A stretch of DNA of 64,000 nucleotides from Phocaeicola_A sp036804505 (GTDB lineage: Bacteria; Bacteroidota; Bacteroidia; Bacteroidales; Bacteroidaceae): contig DAIRSI010000017.1 in the NCBI GenBank assembly GCA_036804505.1, positions 1 through 64,000 of the forward strand, in the 5' to 3' direction. Each line of letters begins with the position of its first letter. Position 1 is the first letter of the stretch. The position numbers and the translations under genes were made by a program. The notes under the pieces are model-generated. The model saw only the letters and a list, made by a program, of their open reading frames with translations, ran no database searches and had not been told where the DNA came from. Shown here one piece after another: positions 40,257 to 48,795 of the stretch.

Positions 40257-42848
40257 ATGAAAAAAACTACACTTTGCGTAGCGTTCGTTACATTGCTTTC
40301 ATTGGGAGTGCATTCTCAAGAAATATATAAGAATCCTAAATTTTCTGCAGAACAGAGGGCCGGTGATTTATTGAAAAGGCTTACTTTGGAAGAAAAGGTT
40401 TCATTGATGCAGAATTCTTCCAAGGCTATTCCGAGGTTGGGTATCAAACCTTATGACTGGTGGAGTGAGGCTCTTCACGGAATTGCACGAAACGGGAATG
40501 CAACGGTATTTCCCCAGGCTATCGGAATGTCAGCTTCTTTTGATAATGCATTACTTTATAAAGTGTTCGATGCAGCAAGTGATGAGGCAAGAGTGAAATA
40601 TCGCCAGGCTTCTTCGCAACAAAAGTTTGGACGGTATCAAGGATTGACAGTATGGACTCCTAATGTCAATATCTTTCGTGACCCACGTTGGGGAAGAGGA
40701 CAGGAAACTTATGGAGAAGATCCTTTCCTGACCGGCAGAATGGGGCAGGCTGTCGTTCACGGACTGCAGGGGTCTCCTAAAAATGGATATGACAAGCTTC
40801 ATGCATGTGCCAAACATTTTGCAGTTCATAGCGGACCGGAATCTACCCGACATAAATTCGATGCAGAAAACATAGCTCCCAGGGATTTGTGGGAAACATA
40901 TTTGCCGGCATTCAAGGATTTGGTGCAAAAAGCGGATGTGAAAGAAGTGATGTGTGCTTATAATCGGTATGAAGGGGAGCCTTGCTGCGGCTCCAACCGT
41001 CTGCTTACTCAGATTCTCCGTAATGAATGGGGATACAGACATTTGGTTGTTACCGATTGTGGTGCCGTTTCCGATTTCTTTCGCTCTTGGGGACATAAGA
41101 CGGATCCTGATGCGGCTCATGCTTCTTCAAAAGCAGTGATGAATGGAACTGATCTTGAATGTGGTTCAGAATTGGCAGATCTTGTTCCTGCCGTGAAGCA
41201 AGGCTTGATAAAGGAGGAAAGAATCAATACTTCCGTAAAGAGGCTTTTGACAGCTCGTTTTGCCTTGGGCGAAATGGATGACCCTTCACTTATTCCCTGG
41301 ATGCAGATAAAGGATGATGTACTGTGCAGTGCGGCTCATCGTCAGTTGGCGTTGCAAATGGCAAGAGAGAGTATGACGTTGCTGACTAACAAGAATCATA
41401 CTCTGCCCCTTTCCAAAGATATGAAAGTGGCAGTCATAGGTCCTAATGCGGCTGATTCGGTAACCCTTTGGGCTAACTATAACGGATTCCCTTTGCACAC
41501 GGAAACTGTCTTGGATGGAATCAAGAAAAAATTGTCAGCAGCCAACCTGATTTATACGGAAGGATGTGGTTACACCCAGGCCTATTCATTGCGCAGTCTG
41601 TTCAATGCATGTTCTTTGGACGGCAAACAAGGTTTTAAGGCCGAGTATTTTGATAACATGGAGTTCAAGGGAACACCGGTTTCTTCCGAATGGCTGACTT
41701 CACCTCTTAATTTTTCCACCTTTGGCGGAACTGCTTTTGCTCAAGGAGTACCTGCCCGTAACTTTTCGGCACGTTTCACTTCACAATATGCTGCATCTAC
41801 TTCTGCCGACATTGCCTTCAGAGTGTCTTTGTCCGGTGAATATTCTTTGTTTATTAACGGAGAACAAGTAAAAGAGGGGCGGAGTATGGAAGGACAACAA
41901 TATACGGTTTATGTACTAAAGGCTGAGGCCGGGAAAACTTACGATATCAAGTACGAGTATAAACAGAAATCCATGGAAGGCACCATGCAATTTGATATGG
42001 GCGTTGAATATCCGGTTGATTTTCAGGAAATTGTTTATATGGTAAAGGATGCTGATGCGGTAATCTTTGTGGGAGGTATATCCCCTCGTTTGGAAGGAGA
42101 ACAGATGTCTGTGGATATCGATGGATTCATGGGCGGTGACCGTACTAGCATTGAATTGCCTGCCGTACAGAGGAACCTGATAAAAACATTGCGTGACGCA
42201 GGGAAGAAAGTTATTTTTGTCAGTCTCTCCGGTTCTGCTCTAGGCCTTGTACCCGAAAGTGAATCGTGTGATGCCATTCTGCAGGCTTGGTATCCAGGTC
42301 AAGAGGGTGGAACAGCTGTAGCTGATGTCTTGTTCGGAGACTATAATCCTGCGGGACGTTTGCCGGTAACATTCTACAAGAATGTGCAACAATTACCCGA
42401 TTTTTCCGATTATTCCATGAAAAACCGTACCTATCGCTATTTCAAAGGTGAACCCTTGTTCCCGTTCGGTTATGGACTCAGTTATACGGAATTTAAGTAT
42501 GGAAAAGCTAAGCAATCGGCTAATATTTTTACCGCAAGGTCAAAGAAGATGTCGGTTTCTATCCCTGTAACCAACATTGGGAAAACGGATGGAGACGAGA
42601 CCGTTCAGTTATACCTGGCATGTCCTTCCGATACAGAAGGGCCGATAAAGGCTTTGAGAGGATTCAAACGTGAATTTTTTAAAGCCGGCGAGACGCGTAA
42701 TGTGATGATAGAACTGTCATCGGATGATTTGCAATGGTTCGATAAAGGCTCTAACACGATGAGATTGCTTCCCGGAAAATACAAATTGCTTTATGGAAAA
42801 AGTTCCAGAATGCAGGATTTGCAGGAACTGGATCTTACGATAAAATAA
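40257..42848 (+). CDS. GH3 family glycoside hydrolase
   Basis: The 863-residue exported enzyme starts with a signal peptide (FVTLLSLGVHSQ). Then come the GH3 N-terminal barrel (YDWWSEALHGIARNG; FRDPRWGRGQETYGEDP; nucleophile Asp in VVTDCGAVSDF), a GH3 C-terminal domain with an inserted PA14-like region (GFKAEYFDNMEFKGTPVSSE), and a terminal fibronectin-like domain. This architecture is common in beta-xylosidases and beta-glucosidases of Bacteroides; the sugar is not settled by sequence. The peptidase gene follows after 17 bases. Confidence 0.9.
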   Translation: MKKTTLCVAFVTLLSLGVHSQEIYKNPKFSAEQRAGDLLKRLTLEEKVSLMQNSSKAIPRLGIKPYDWWSEALHGIARNGNATVFPQAIGMSASFDNALLYKVFDAASDEARVKYRQASSQQKFGRYQGLTVWTPNVNIFRDPRWGRGQETYGEDPFLTGRMGQAVVHGLQGSPKNGYDKLHACAKHFAVHSGPESTRHKFDAENIAPRDLWETYLPAFKDLVQKADVKEVMCAYNRYEGEPCCGSNRLLTQILRNEWGYRHLVVTDCGAVSDFFRSWGHKTDPDAAHASSKAVMNGTDLECGSELADLVPAVKQGLIKEERINTSVKRLLTARFALGEMDDPSLIPWMQIKDDVLCSAAHRQLALQMARESMTLLTNKNHTLPLSKDMKVAVIGPNAADSVTLWANYNGFPLHTETVLDGIKKKLSAANLIYTEGCGYTQAYSLRSLFNACSLDGKQGFKAEYFDNMEFKGTPVSSEWLTSPLNFSTFGGTAFAQGVPARNFSARFTSQYAASTSADIAFRVSLSGEYSLFINGEQVKEGRSMEGQQYTVYVLKAEAGKTYDIKYEYKQKSMEGTMQFDMGVEYPVDFQEIVYMVKDADAVIFVGGISPRLEGEQMSVDIDGFMGGDRTSIELPAVQRNLIKTLRDAGKKVIFVSLSGSALGLVPESESCDAILQAWYPGQEGGTAVADVLFGDYNPAGRLPVTFYKNVQQLPDFSDYSMKNRTYRYFKGEPLFPFGYGLSYTEFKYGKAKQSANIFTARSKKMSVSIPVTNIGKTDGDETVQLYLACPSDTEGPIKALRGFKREFFKAGETRNVMIELSSDDLQWFDKGSNTMRLLPGKYKLLYGKSSRMQDLQELDLTIK

Positions 42849-42865
42849 AAACTTAAAACAGATAT

Positions 42866-45800
42866 ATGAGGAAAATATTTTTTGTAGCTGCAGCACTTTG
42901 TGCTATGTCAGCTGTAGCCCAGGAGAGTCCATTGTGGCTTCGTTATTGCTCCATTTCTCCGGATGGAAGTCAGATTGCCTTTTGTAATAAAGGTGATATA
43001 TTCACAGTACCCGTTAGCGGTGGGAAAGCTCTGCAGTTGACTACCAATGCAGCTTATGACACAAATCCGGTATGGAGTCCGGATGGAAGTCAGATAGCTT
43101 TTGCTTCTGACAGGCAAGGGAGTTTCGATGTTTACATTGTCTCCAAAGACGGTGGAGAACCTAAACGATTGACTTATTTCACCGGGACGGAGCAGCCTGT
43201 AGCCTTTAAGGATGCTGAACATATTCTTTATTTAAGTAATGAGAGGCCTTCTACAGAAAGTATGCAGTTCCCTTCCGGGCAGTTTTCACAAGTTTATGAG
43301 GTGAATGTCTCAGGGGGGCGGTCACGAATGGTGACTTCCATGCCTATGGAGGCAATATCCATCAGTAAAGACGGAAAAACGTGGCTTTATCAAGACAAAA
43401 AAGGATATGAGGACAGTTGGAGAAAGCACCATACTTCATCCATCACGCGAGATGTCTGGACGTTTGCTCCACAAACGGGTGCTTATTCCAAAATCACTCA
43501 ATTCAAAGGGGAAGATCGTAATCCGGTGTGGGCTTCCGATCAACAGTCTTTCTATTATTTGAGTGAACAAAACGGTTCATTCAATGTATATAAAAGTTCC
43601 GTTAAAGGTGCTTCAGAAGTAAAGCAACTGACGAATTTCAAGACTCATCCTGTACGCTTCTTGAGTGCCGGGGCCAATGATATTCTTTGTTTTAGTTATG
43701 ATGGCGGTATTTACACCATGAAACAAGGGGAGCAGCCGCAAAAAGTCAATATACAAATCGTGACGGACAGCAATGACAAAGACCTCATTCGCAGCATAAA
43801 GAAAAGCGGAGCGACAGACTTGGCGGTATCACCAAATGGAAAGGAAGTCGCTTTCATTTTGCGCGGAAATGTTTATGTTACTTCTGTGGATTACAACACG
43901 ACCAAACAGATTACGAACACTCCTTATCAAGAGCGGAATATTGATTTTGCTCCCGATGGACGAAGTCTTGTTTATTCTTCAGAGCGTGACGGACTTTGGC
44001 AGATATACCAGAGCAGTATTGTCCGTAAGGAAGAAAAGTCTTTTGCTTATGCCACTGATTTAAAAGAAGAAAATCTGACTAATTCAGATAAAACATCTTT
44101 CCAGCCGAAATATAGTCCCGATGGGAAGGAAGTTGCTTTTCTGGAAAACAGGACGACTCTACGTGTGCTTAATTTGAAAACGAAACAGGCACGCACTGTC
44201 ATGGAAGGGAAGTATCAATATTCTTATTCCGATGGCGATCAGGACTATAGCTGGAGCCCGGACAGCCGTTGGCTGTTGTCCGAGTCAATAGGCATCGGTG
44301 GTTGGAATAACAAAGACATCGTCTTGATTAATGCAGATGGAAAAGGCGAAATGCATAATCTGACGGAAAGTGGTTATTCTGACGGTTCTCCTAAATGGGT
44401 ATTGGGAGGTAAAGCCATGATTTGGCAAAGTGATCGTGCCGGCTATCGCAGCCATGGCAGTTGGGGAGCCGAAAGCGATGAATATATCATGTTCTTTGAT
44501 TTGGATGCTTATGAAAAGTTCCTGATGAACAAAGAAGATACAGCTTTGCTGGAAGAAACTGAGAAAGACAAAAAGGATAATGACAAGGATTCAACAAAGA
44601 AAGACGATTCCAAGGATAAAAAGAAGGCTAAAAAAACTGACGATAAAGATAAAAAAGATGAAGTGAAGCCTCTTGTTTTCGATTTGGACAATATTCGCGA
44701 TCGCATTGTCCGTCTCACTGTGAATTCTTCCATGATGAGTGATGCGGTTCTCACCCCCAAAGGTGACAAACTATATTATGTAACGTCTTTTGAAGGTTCC
44801 GGAGATCTTTGGATGCATGATTTGAAAGAGGATGACACCAAAATTATCCTGAAAGATGTAGGTCGAGGCAACATGGTTACCGATAAAGAAGGGAAAAGTA
44901 TCTTTATGTTGAGTAAGGGTTCCATGAAAAAGATTGAAACTGACGGCGGTAAGTCCAGCAACATCAATTTCGAAGCATTCTTTGACTACCAGCCGGCTCA
45001 GGAAAGGGCCTATATGTTTGACCACATCTGGAGGCAGGTGAAGGAAAAATTCTATGATCCGACAATCCGCGGCATAGATTGGGATGGCTATCGTACCGCC
45101 TATGAGCGTTTCCTTCCGTCAATAAGCAATAATTATGATTTCCAGGATCTTCTGAGTGAATTGTTGGGCGAATTGAACGGGTCACATACCGGTGCGCGTT
45201 ATTATCCGGACAATACATATTTGAAGGATGCTTCTTTGGGTCTCTTCTATGACGATACGTACGAAGGGGATGGCCTGAAAGTTAAGGAGATTATAGCGAA
45301 AGGTCCTTTGACTTTGAAGAAGAATGATGTGAAGCCGGGTTGCATTCTCGAAAAGATTGATGGAACGACAATCAACAAGGATATGGATTATCATCCTTTG
45401 CTAGAGGGAAAGGCCGACAAGAAGGTGATTCTTTCTTTCTATAATCCGCAAGGAGGCAAACGTTTTGAAGTTACAGTGAAAGCCATTGGCACCGGTGATG
45501 AATCTGGTTTGCTCTATCGTCGCTGGGTGGAACGCAACCGTGCCCTTGTTGAAAAGCTTTCAAACGGACGCTTAGGTTACATCCACATCAAAGGAATGGA
45601 CAGTGAAAGTTTTCGAGTACTTTACAGTGAATTGCTAGGCAGGTATCGCAATAGAGAAGCTGTCATCATTGATACCCGTCACAATGGCGGCGGCTGGCTG
45701 CATGATGATGTAATCACTTTGTTGAGTGGTAAGGAATACCAGCGCTTTATGCCTCGAGGACAGTATATAGGCAGTGATCCTTATAACAAATGGACAAAAC

Positions 45801-46126
45801 CTTCCTGTATGTTGGTTTGCGAAGACAACTATAGCAACGCTCATGGCACACCTTGGTTGTATAAGGAGCTGAAGGTGGGTAAACTGGTCGGTGCTCCGGT
45901 GCCGGGAACAATGACAGCCGTATGGTGGGAGACACTCATTGATCCTACTATGATTTTCGGTATTCCGCAAGTAGGTTGCATGGACAATCGTGGTGAATAT
46001 CTTGAGAATCATGAGTTGGAGCCTGACGTTCTGGTTTATGATGACCCTGCCGATTTCCAAAAAGGCAAGGATGCACAGCTTGAAGCGGCAGTTCAGGAAA
46101 TGATGAAAGAAATAGCAAAGAAATAA
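42866..46126 (+). CDS. Tricorn-like S41 family peptidase
   Basis: The 1086-residue exported protein has a signal peptide (FFVAAALCAMSAVAQ), a long N-terminal beta-propeller of PD40-type repeats (SPDGSQIAFCNKG; WSPDGSQIAFASDRQ), a Lys/Asp-rich linker at about residues 565-600, and a C-terminal PDZ plus S41 domain. The catalytic region has IDTRHNGGGWLHDD and the serine in CEDNYSNAHGT. Tricorn-type proteases cut peptides, probably here in the periplasm or at the surface. It is co-transcribed with the GH3 gene, an unexplained pairing. Confidence 0.9.
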   Translation: MRKIFFVAAALCAMSAVAQESPLWLRYCSISPDGSQIAFCNKGDIFTVPVSGGKALQLTTNAAYDTNPVWSPDGSQIAFASDRQGSFDVYIVSKDGGEPKRLTYFTGTEQPVAFKDAEHILYLSNERPSTESMQFPSGQFSQVYEVNVSGGRSRMVTSMPMEAISISKDGKTWLYQDKKGYEDSWRKHHTSSITRDVWTFAPQTGAYSKITQFKGEDRNPVWASDQQSFYYLSEQNGSFNVYKSSVKGASEVKQLTNFKTHPVRFLSAGANDILCFSYDGGIYTMKQGEQPQKVNIQIVTDSNDKDLIRSIKKSGATDLAVSPNGKEVAFILRGNVYVTSVDYNTTKQITNTPYQERNIDFAPDGRSLVYSSERDGLWQIYQSSIVRKEEKSFAYATDLKEENLTNSDKTSFQPKYSPDGKEVAFLENRTTLRVLNLKTKQARTVMEGKYQYSYSDGDQDYSWSPDSRWLLSESIGIGGWNNKDIVLINADGKGEMHNLTESGYSDGSPKWVLGGKAMIWQSDRAGYRSHGSWGAESDEYIMFFDLDAYEKFLMNKEDTALLEETEKDKKDNDKDSTKKDDSKDKKKAKKTDDKDKKDEVKPLVFDLDNIRDRIVRLTVNSSMMSDAVLTPKGDKLYYVTSFEGSGDLWMHDLKEDDTKIILKDVGRGNMVTDKEGKSIFMLSKGSMKKIETDGGKSSNINFEAFFDYQPAQERAYMFDHIWRQVKEKFYDPTIRGIDWDGYRTAYERFLPSISNNYDFQDLLSELLGELNGSHTGARYYPDNTYLKDASLGLFYDDTYEGDGLKVKEIIAKGPLTLKKNDVKPGCILEKIDGTTINKDMDYHPLLEGKADKKVILSFYNPQGGKRFEVTVKAIGTGDESGLLYRRWVERNRALVEKLSNGRLGYIHIKGMDSESFRVLYSELLGRYRNREAVIIDTRHNGGGWLHDDVITLLSGKEYQRFMPRGQYIGSDPYNKWTKPSCMLVCEDNYSNAHGTPWLYKELKVGKLVGAPVPGTMTAVWWETLIDPTMIFGIPQVGCMDNRGEYLENHELEPDVLVYDDPADFQKGKDAQLEAAVQEMMKEIAKK

Positions 46127-46134
46127 TACAAAGA

Positions 46135-46352
46135 GTTTGCCTTATGCTCCCGTCACCATAAAAAGCTGTTTTTCAGTTTGTTCTGGTGACGGGATGAAAA
46201 TAAATGGTCGAAATAGGAAATTTTAGGACTAAACGTATTGACAATGAGATAGATAGTGATCTGGGAATGCTATAAAAGCTTCTCTGATTCCGTCCTGTCA
46301 CCATTATTCCTTGATAATCAGCACTTTCTGGTGACGGGAGCGTAAGGCAAAC
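46135..46352. repeat. 218-bp element with 24-bp inverted ends (MITE-like)
   Basis: The ends at 46135-46158 and 46329-46352 are inverted copies matching at 23 of 24 positions, starting GTTTGCCTTA and ending CCCGTCACCA. Inside, the 11-mer TCCCGTCACCA occurs four times in alternating orientation (46148, 46184, 46293 with one change, 46329), making two hairpins (46148-46194 and 46293-46339). There is no ORF. No clear target-site duplication flanks it, so a mobile origin is not proven. Confidence 0.65.
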
Positions 46353-46533
46353 CTTTTGCAGTTGGAATTGAGAGGAATGCGGATAATCGGTGAAAGCTTT
46401 ATGGTTGACTGCCCTAGTTGCCGAAGTTAGCTATGTTAATTAACGAAGTTAGCTAGTATAAGTGACCCCTGTCGGCATCGGATAGACTATCAATCTTATC
46501 CGATATGACTATTTATAGGTAATTTATCCTCTC

Positions 46534-46574
46534 GAAAAAACATAACCAGCGGAGAAAAAAACATAACCAGCGGA
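46534..46574. repeat. Two tandem copies of a 20-21 bp repeat
   Basis: ACATAACCAGCGGA, preceded by a run of A and a G, occurs twice in direct succession (46534-46553 and 46554-46574). They lie next to a long hairpin. Upstream, CGAAGTTAGCTA is also repeated (near 46421 and 46444). Confidence 0.6.
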
Positions 46575-46576
46575 AG

Positions 46577-46644
46577 AAAAAGACGTAGGCATCGCCGGAG
46601 GAAAACGTAGTTATCGTTTCCTTCACCGGTACCTACGTCTTTTT
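46577..46644. terminator. Long imperfect hairpin with A and T flanks
   Basis: AAAAAGACGTAGG (46577-46589) pairs with CCTACGTCTTTTT (46632-46644), and an inner imperfect stem (CCGGAGGAAAACG with CGTTTCCTTCACCGG) extends it. It could terminate transcription from either side, including the PqqD operon. Otherwise this 650-base gap shows only the inverted-end element, the tandem repeats and a broken mini-ORF at 46683. Confidence 0.6.
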
Positions 46645-46682
46645 TATAATATAAATACAGGTATTTGTTACTTAAAAACGTA

Positions 46683-46781
46683 ATGACTATGTGTCTTGAG
46701 ATCATCCAAGGAAAGAAGTCTGATACCGATGCTTAGACAGTCAAGAAGGCCTCAGTACTTGGATTTGTTCTTGGTTTATGA
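46683..46781 (+). pseudogene. Mini-ORF interrupted by one stop codon
   Basis: From ATG 46683 the frame reads MTMCLEIIQGKKSDTDA, then TAG (46734-46736), then TVKKASVLGFVLGL before TGA. If the TAG was once CAG the peptide would be 32 residues. It overlaps the end of the PqqD gene by six bases. No family is recognised; it may be a fragment of a longer lost gene. Confidence 0.25.
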
Positions 46782-47048
46782 CAGGACAATCCCTGTAGAT
46801 TTCCATTCTTCCAATAAAGATTCGGTATCCTTTCTGGCAGTTTCCGGATCCACATCATAGCGTTGCAGCAGTAAGTTTATGGCATCATCTGTTTCGAATG
46901 ATGACAAGATGCTCAGAGCTTCCCATAGATAGGCTGCAGAGTCGTTCAGACATACCATTTTATTGAAATTGATGACTTCGATACCTTCCGGTACGATAAT
47001 TTTGTCGTTCCCGACTTTTCGTAGAGTAAAACCTTTCGCTATTTTCAT
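46776..47048 (-). CDS. PqqD-like peptide-binding chaperone
   Basis: The 90-residue protein has the PqqD fold pattern: KGFTLRKVGNDKIIVPEGIE, then NDSAAYLWEALS and LLLQRYDVDPETARKDTESL with LEEWKSTGIVLS. PqqD proteins bind the leader of a ribosomally made peptide and present it to a modifying enzyme. It is the last gene of a three-gene operon with a signal peptidase-like protein and an HprK-like kinase. No radical SAM enzyme or obvious precursor peptide is adjacent. Confidence 0.8.
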   Translation of the reverse strand: MKIAKGFTLRKVGNDKIIVPEGIEVINFNKMVCLNDSAAYLWEALSILSSFETDDAINLLLQRYDVDPETARKDTESLLEEWKSTGIVLS

Positions 47049-47056
47049 AATGACCT

Positions 47057-47539
47057 TTATTTAAAATAATTTAATCTTCTGAATATTGCAAGCAACCATC
47101 TGCGTATAGGTAAACACAGAAGCCACAAGAATGTGTAAAATCTTTCACGGCCGCTGTAAGGATTTATTTCCTTTCCGTCCCTGAAAATAATATCGGTGAT
47201 GCCTATGAGATTCTTTACCTGACAGAATTCTCTGTTTTTAAGGTTCCCGTCGCCCATGAGCGTTACATGGTCATCCGGAAGATCACCCTCAATGGCTTGT
47301 ATGCGGTGAAGCACATAGTGTCCGGGATAAATTTCAGCCAAAACAATATCTCTTTTATGGTAAGTTGTGGCTTTTATGAGTCTTACACTGTCTCTGTCAC
47401 CGACGATGAATGGAAGCATACTGTACCCTTTTACTCTGATGATGCAGGGATGCCCTTCTTCTATCAGCCGGCCAACTTCGCTCAATATGATTTCATTGGG
47501 GAGTATCCGTATCTTTGGTTTTTTTTCATCCGACATCAT
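47057..47539 (-). CDS. S24/S26 family peptidase
   Basis: A 160-residue protein with the S24/S26 nucleophile motif IRVKGYSMLPFIVGD (Ser40), a KRDIVLAEI box, then PGHYVLHRIQAIEGD, where His78 takes the place of the lysine found in LepB, as in eukaryotic-type signal peptidases. GDGNL follows. A C-terminal hydrophobic stretch with arginines (FLWLLCLPIRRWLLAIF) may attach it to the membrane. It probably cleaves a peptide or leader handled by the neighbouring PqqD protein. It overlaps the kinase gene by 14 bases. Confidence 0.8.
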   Translation of the reverse strand: MMSDEKKPKIRILPNEIILSEVGRLIEEGHPCIIRVKGYSMLPFIVGDRDSVRLIKATTYHKRDIVLAEIYPGHYVLHRIQAIEGDLPDDHVTLMGDGNLKNREFCQVKNLIGITDIIFRDGKEINPYSGRERFYTFLWLLCLPIRRWLLAIFRRLNYFK

Positions 47540-48455
47540 TTTCCTGTTCTTGTTGAGTCAAAGTTTCGAAAGTGGTTTGTGCCGCATCTTTATCCGGCAG
47601 ACATTCCATGAAGAACACCGGTACGGTTGTTATAAGAGAGTTCAGTGTGCGATTGATTCCGTCACTAAGATGACGTTCCCATTTCATGCACGAAACCGTA
47701 GGCAGCAGAGCTGCATAGGCTTTGAGAGTCGATAATCTTTCTATTTTATTGTAGGGAGCCTGGCTTAAGCGCACAAAGCCTCCTATTTCGGCTTTATCAT
47801 TCTTGTAGCAAGGTGTTTTACCGCTCCATGGGGAACCATAAACCATCAGTTTCCCTTCTTTGGAAATTCCGACGACCGGATTGTCATCATTCAGCAACTC
47901 GGCGTTTTCAATATGTTTTAACCATAGGCTTGTGTGCGTACTCTTTCCGGTTCCGCTTTTTCCTAGAAACAAATATCCTTTTCCCTGATGCTTGATAACA
48001 GAAGCATGGAAAAGCAAGATATTCTTGTTTGCTCCATAGAAGGCGAAAAACATCATCAGAGCATTGTTCAGTCCGAATAAACGTGAGTTGGAGTTTCCCG
48101 TTGTATGGAGAATGCAGTTTTTGAAGTCTGCATCCATTGTTACAATCGAATTGTTATAAGGAACAGAGTCTGTTCGATACGATATTTTATAAGAGCCTGA
48201 TAAGGATTCCTTCTCTATTTTGAAAGCGATGCCACCATCTTCAAAACCCATGATCGGATTATAGGAGCAGTTTTTTTCAGCGGAATCATTATTGGATTGG
48301 GGAGACAAAACATTTAGCTTGAAATCCGGTTCCCCTTGACATTCCATTAAGAAAGGGATATATTGCTGCAATTGATCGCATAATGGATCCTTATCATCCT
48401 CGAAGACGACAGTAAAGACCAATTCGGCTACTTTAAATGTAAAATCCCTTCTCAT
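47526..48455 (-). CDS. HprK-like P-loop kinase
   Basis: The 309-residue protein has a C-terminal nucleotide-binding domain related to HPr kinase and PEP carboxykinase: YLFLGKSGTGKSTHTSLWL (Walker A), NDDNPVV and YGSPWSGKTP. The N-terminal half is unassigned. HprK-like proteins occur with PqqD-like proteins in some lasso-peptide and related clusters, where they may phosphorylate the product. It is the first gene of the operon. No strong -7 box was found upstream. Confidence 0.75.
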   Translation of the reverse strand: MRRDFTFKVAELVFTVVFEDDKDPLCDQLQQYIPFLMECQGEPDFKLNVLSPQSNNDSAEKNCSYNPIMGFEDGGIAFKIEKESLSGSYKISYRTDSVPYNNSIVTMDADFKNCILHTTGNSNSRLFGLNNALMMFFAFYGANKNILLFHASVIKHQGKGYLFLGKSGTGKSTHTSLWLKHIENAELLNDDNPVVGISKEGKLMVYGSPWSGKTPCYKNDKAEIGGFVRLSQAPYNKIERLSTLKAYAALLPTVSCMKWERHLSDGINRTLNSLITTVPVFFMECLPDKDAAQTTFETLTQQEQENDVG

Positions 48456-48487
48456 AAATATCGCATTTTAGATAATTGAATAAGATA

Positions 48488-48529
48488 AATAAAAAAAACG
48501 CTAACCACTTGAATCAGTAATTAGCGTTT
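48488..48529 (-). terminator. Rho-independent terminator of tRNA-Leu
   Basis: AAACGCTAA (48497-48505) pairs with TTAGCGTTT (48521-48529), followed on the minus strand by a T-run. Confidence 0.8.
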
Positions 48530-48533
48530 CTTG

Positions 48534-48616
48534 TACTCAGACCCGGGGTCGAACCGGGATGGGTTATCCCCACTGGTGTTTGAGACCAGCGCGTCTACCG
48601 ATTCCGCCATCTGAGC
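48534..48616 (-). tRNA. tRNA-Leu (anticodon CAA)
   Basis: An 83-base class II tRNA: acceptor GCTCAGA pairs with TCTGAGT, the anticodon stem is CTGGT/ACCAG with loop CTCAAAC, there is a long variable arm (TGGGGATAACCCA) and a T-arm with GGTTCGAACC. It reads the TTG leucine codon. The CCA end is not encoded. Confidence 0.9.
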
Positions 48617-48640
48617 ATGTACGTCGTTTGTAATGCGGTG

Positions 48641-48671
48641 CAAAGATACTGCTTTTTTCTTTTCTTGCAAA
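48641..48671 (-). promoter_or_regulatory. Promoter of tRNA-Leu
   Basis: Minus-strand -7 box TATCTTTG (48641-48648) and -33 box TTTG (48668-48671), 19 bases apart. Confidence 0.75.
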
Positions 48672-48761
48672 TTTTTGTACGAAATTTTATTCGATAAAAA
48701 TCATATCTCCCTAAATTTGGTTAATATAAGGCTTTTTGAATCCACAATTGAATTTATTCAT

Positions 48762-48769
48762 TATCTTCG
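48762..48769 (+). promoter_or_regulatory. -7 box TATCTTCG of the manC-like gene
   Basis: TATCTTCG followed by C, 26 bases before ATG 48796. A TTTG lies 23 bases upstream of it, slightly further than usual. Confidence 0.5.
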
Positions 48770-48795
48770 CACTAAGTACAAAAACCAAGAGGGCT

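Noticed and set aside
46496..46705. 69-residue minus-strand ORF after the PqqD gene
   Set aside because: It is translated from the tandem repeats and the long hairpin (its PLVMFF repeat comes from them) and shows no independent coding signal.
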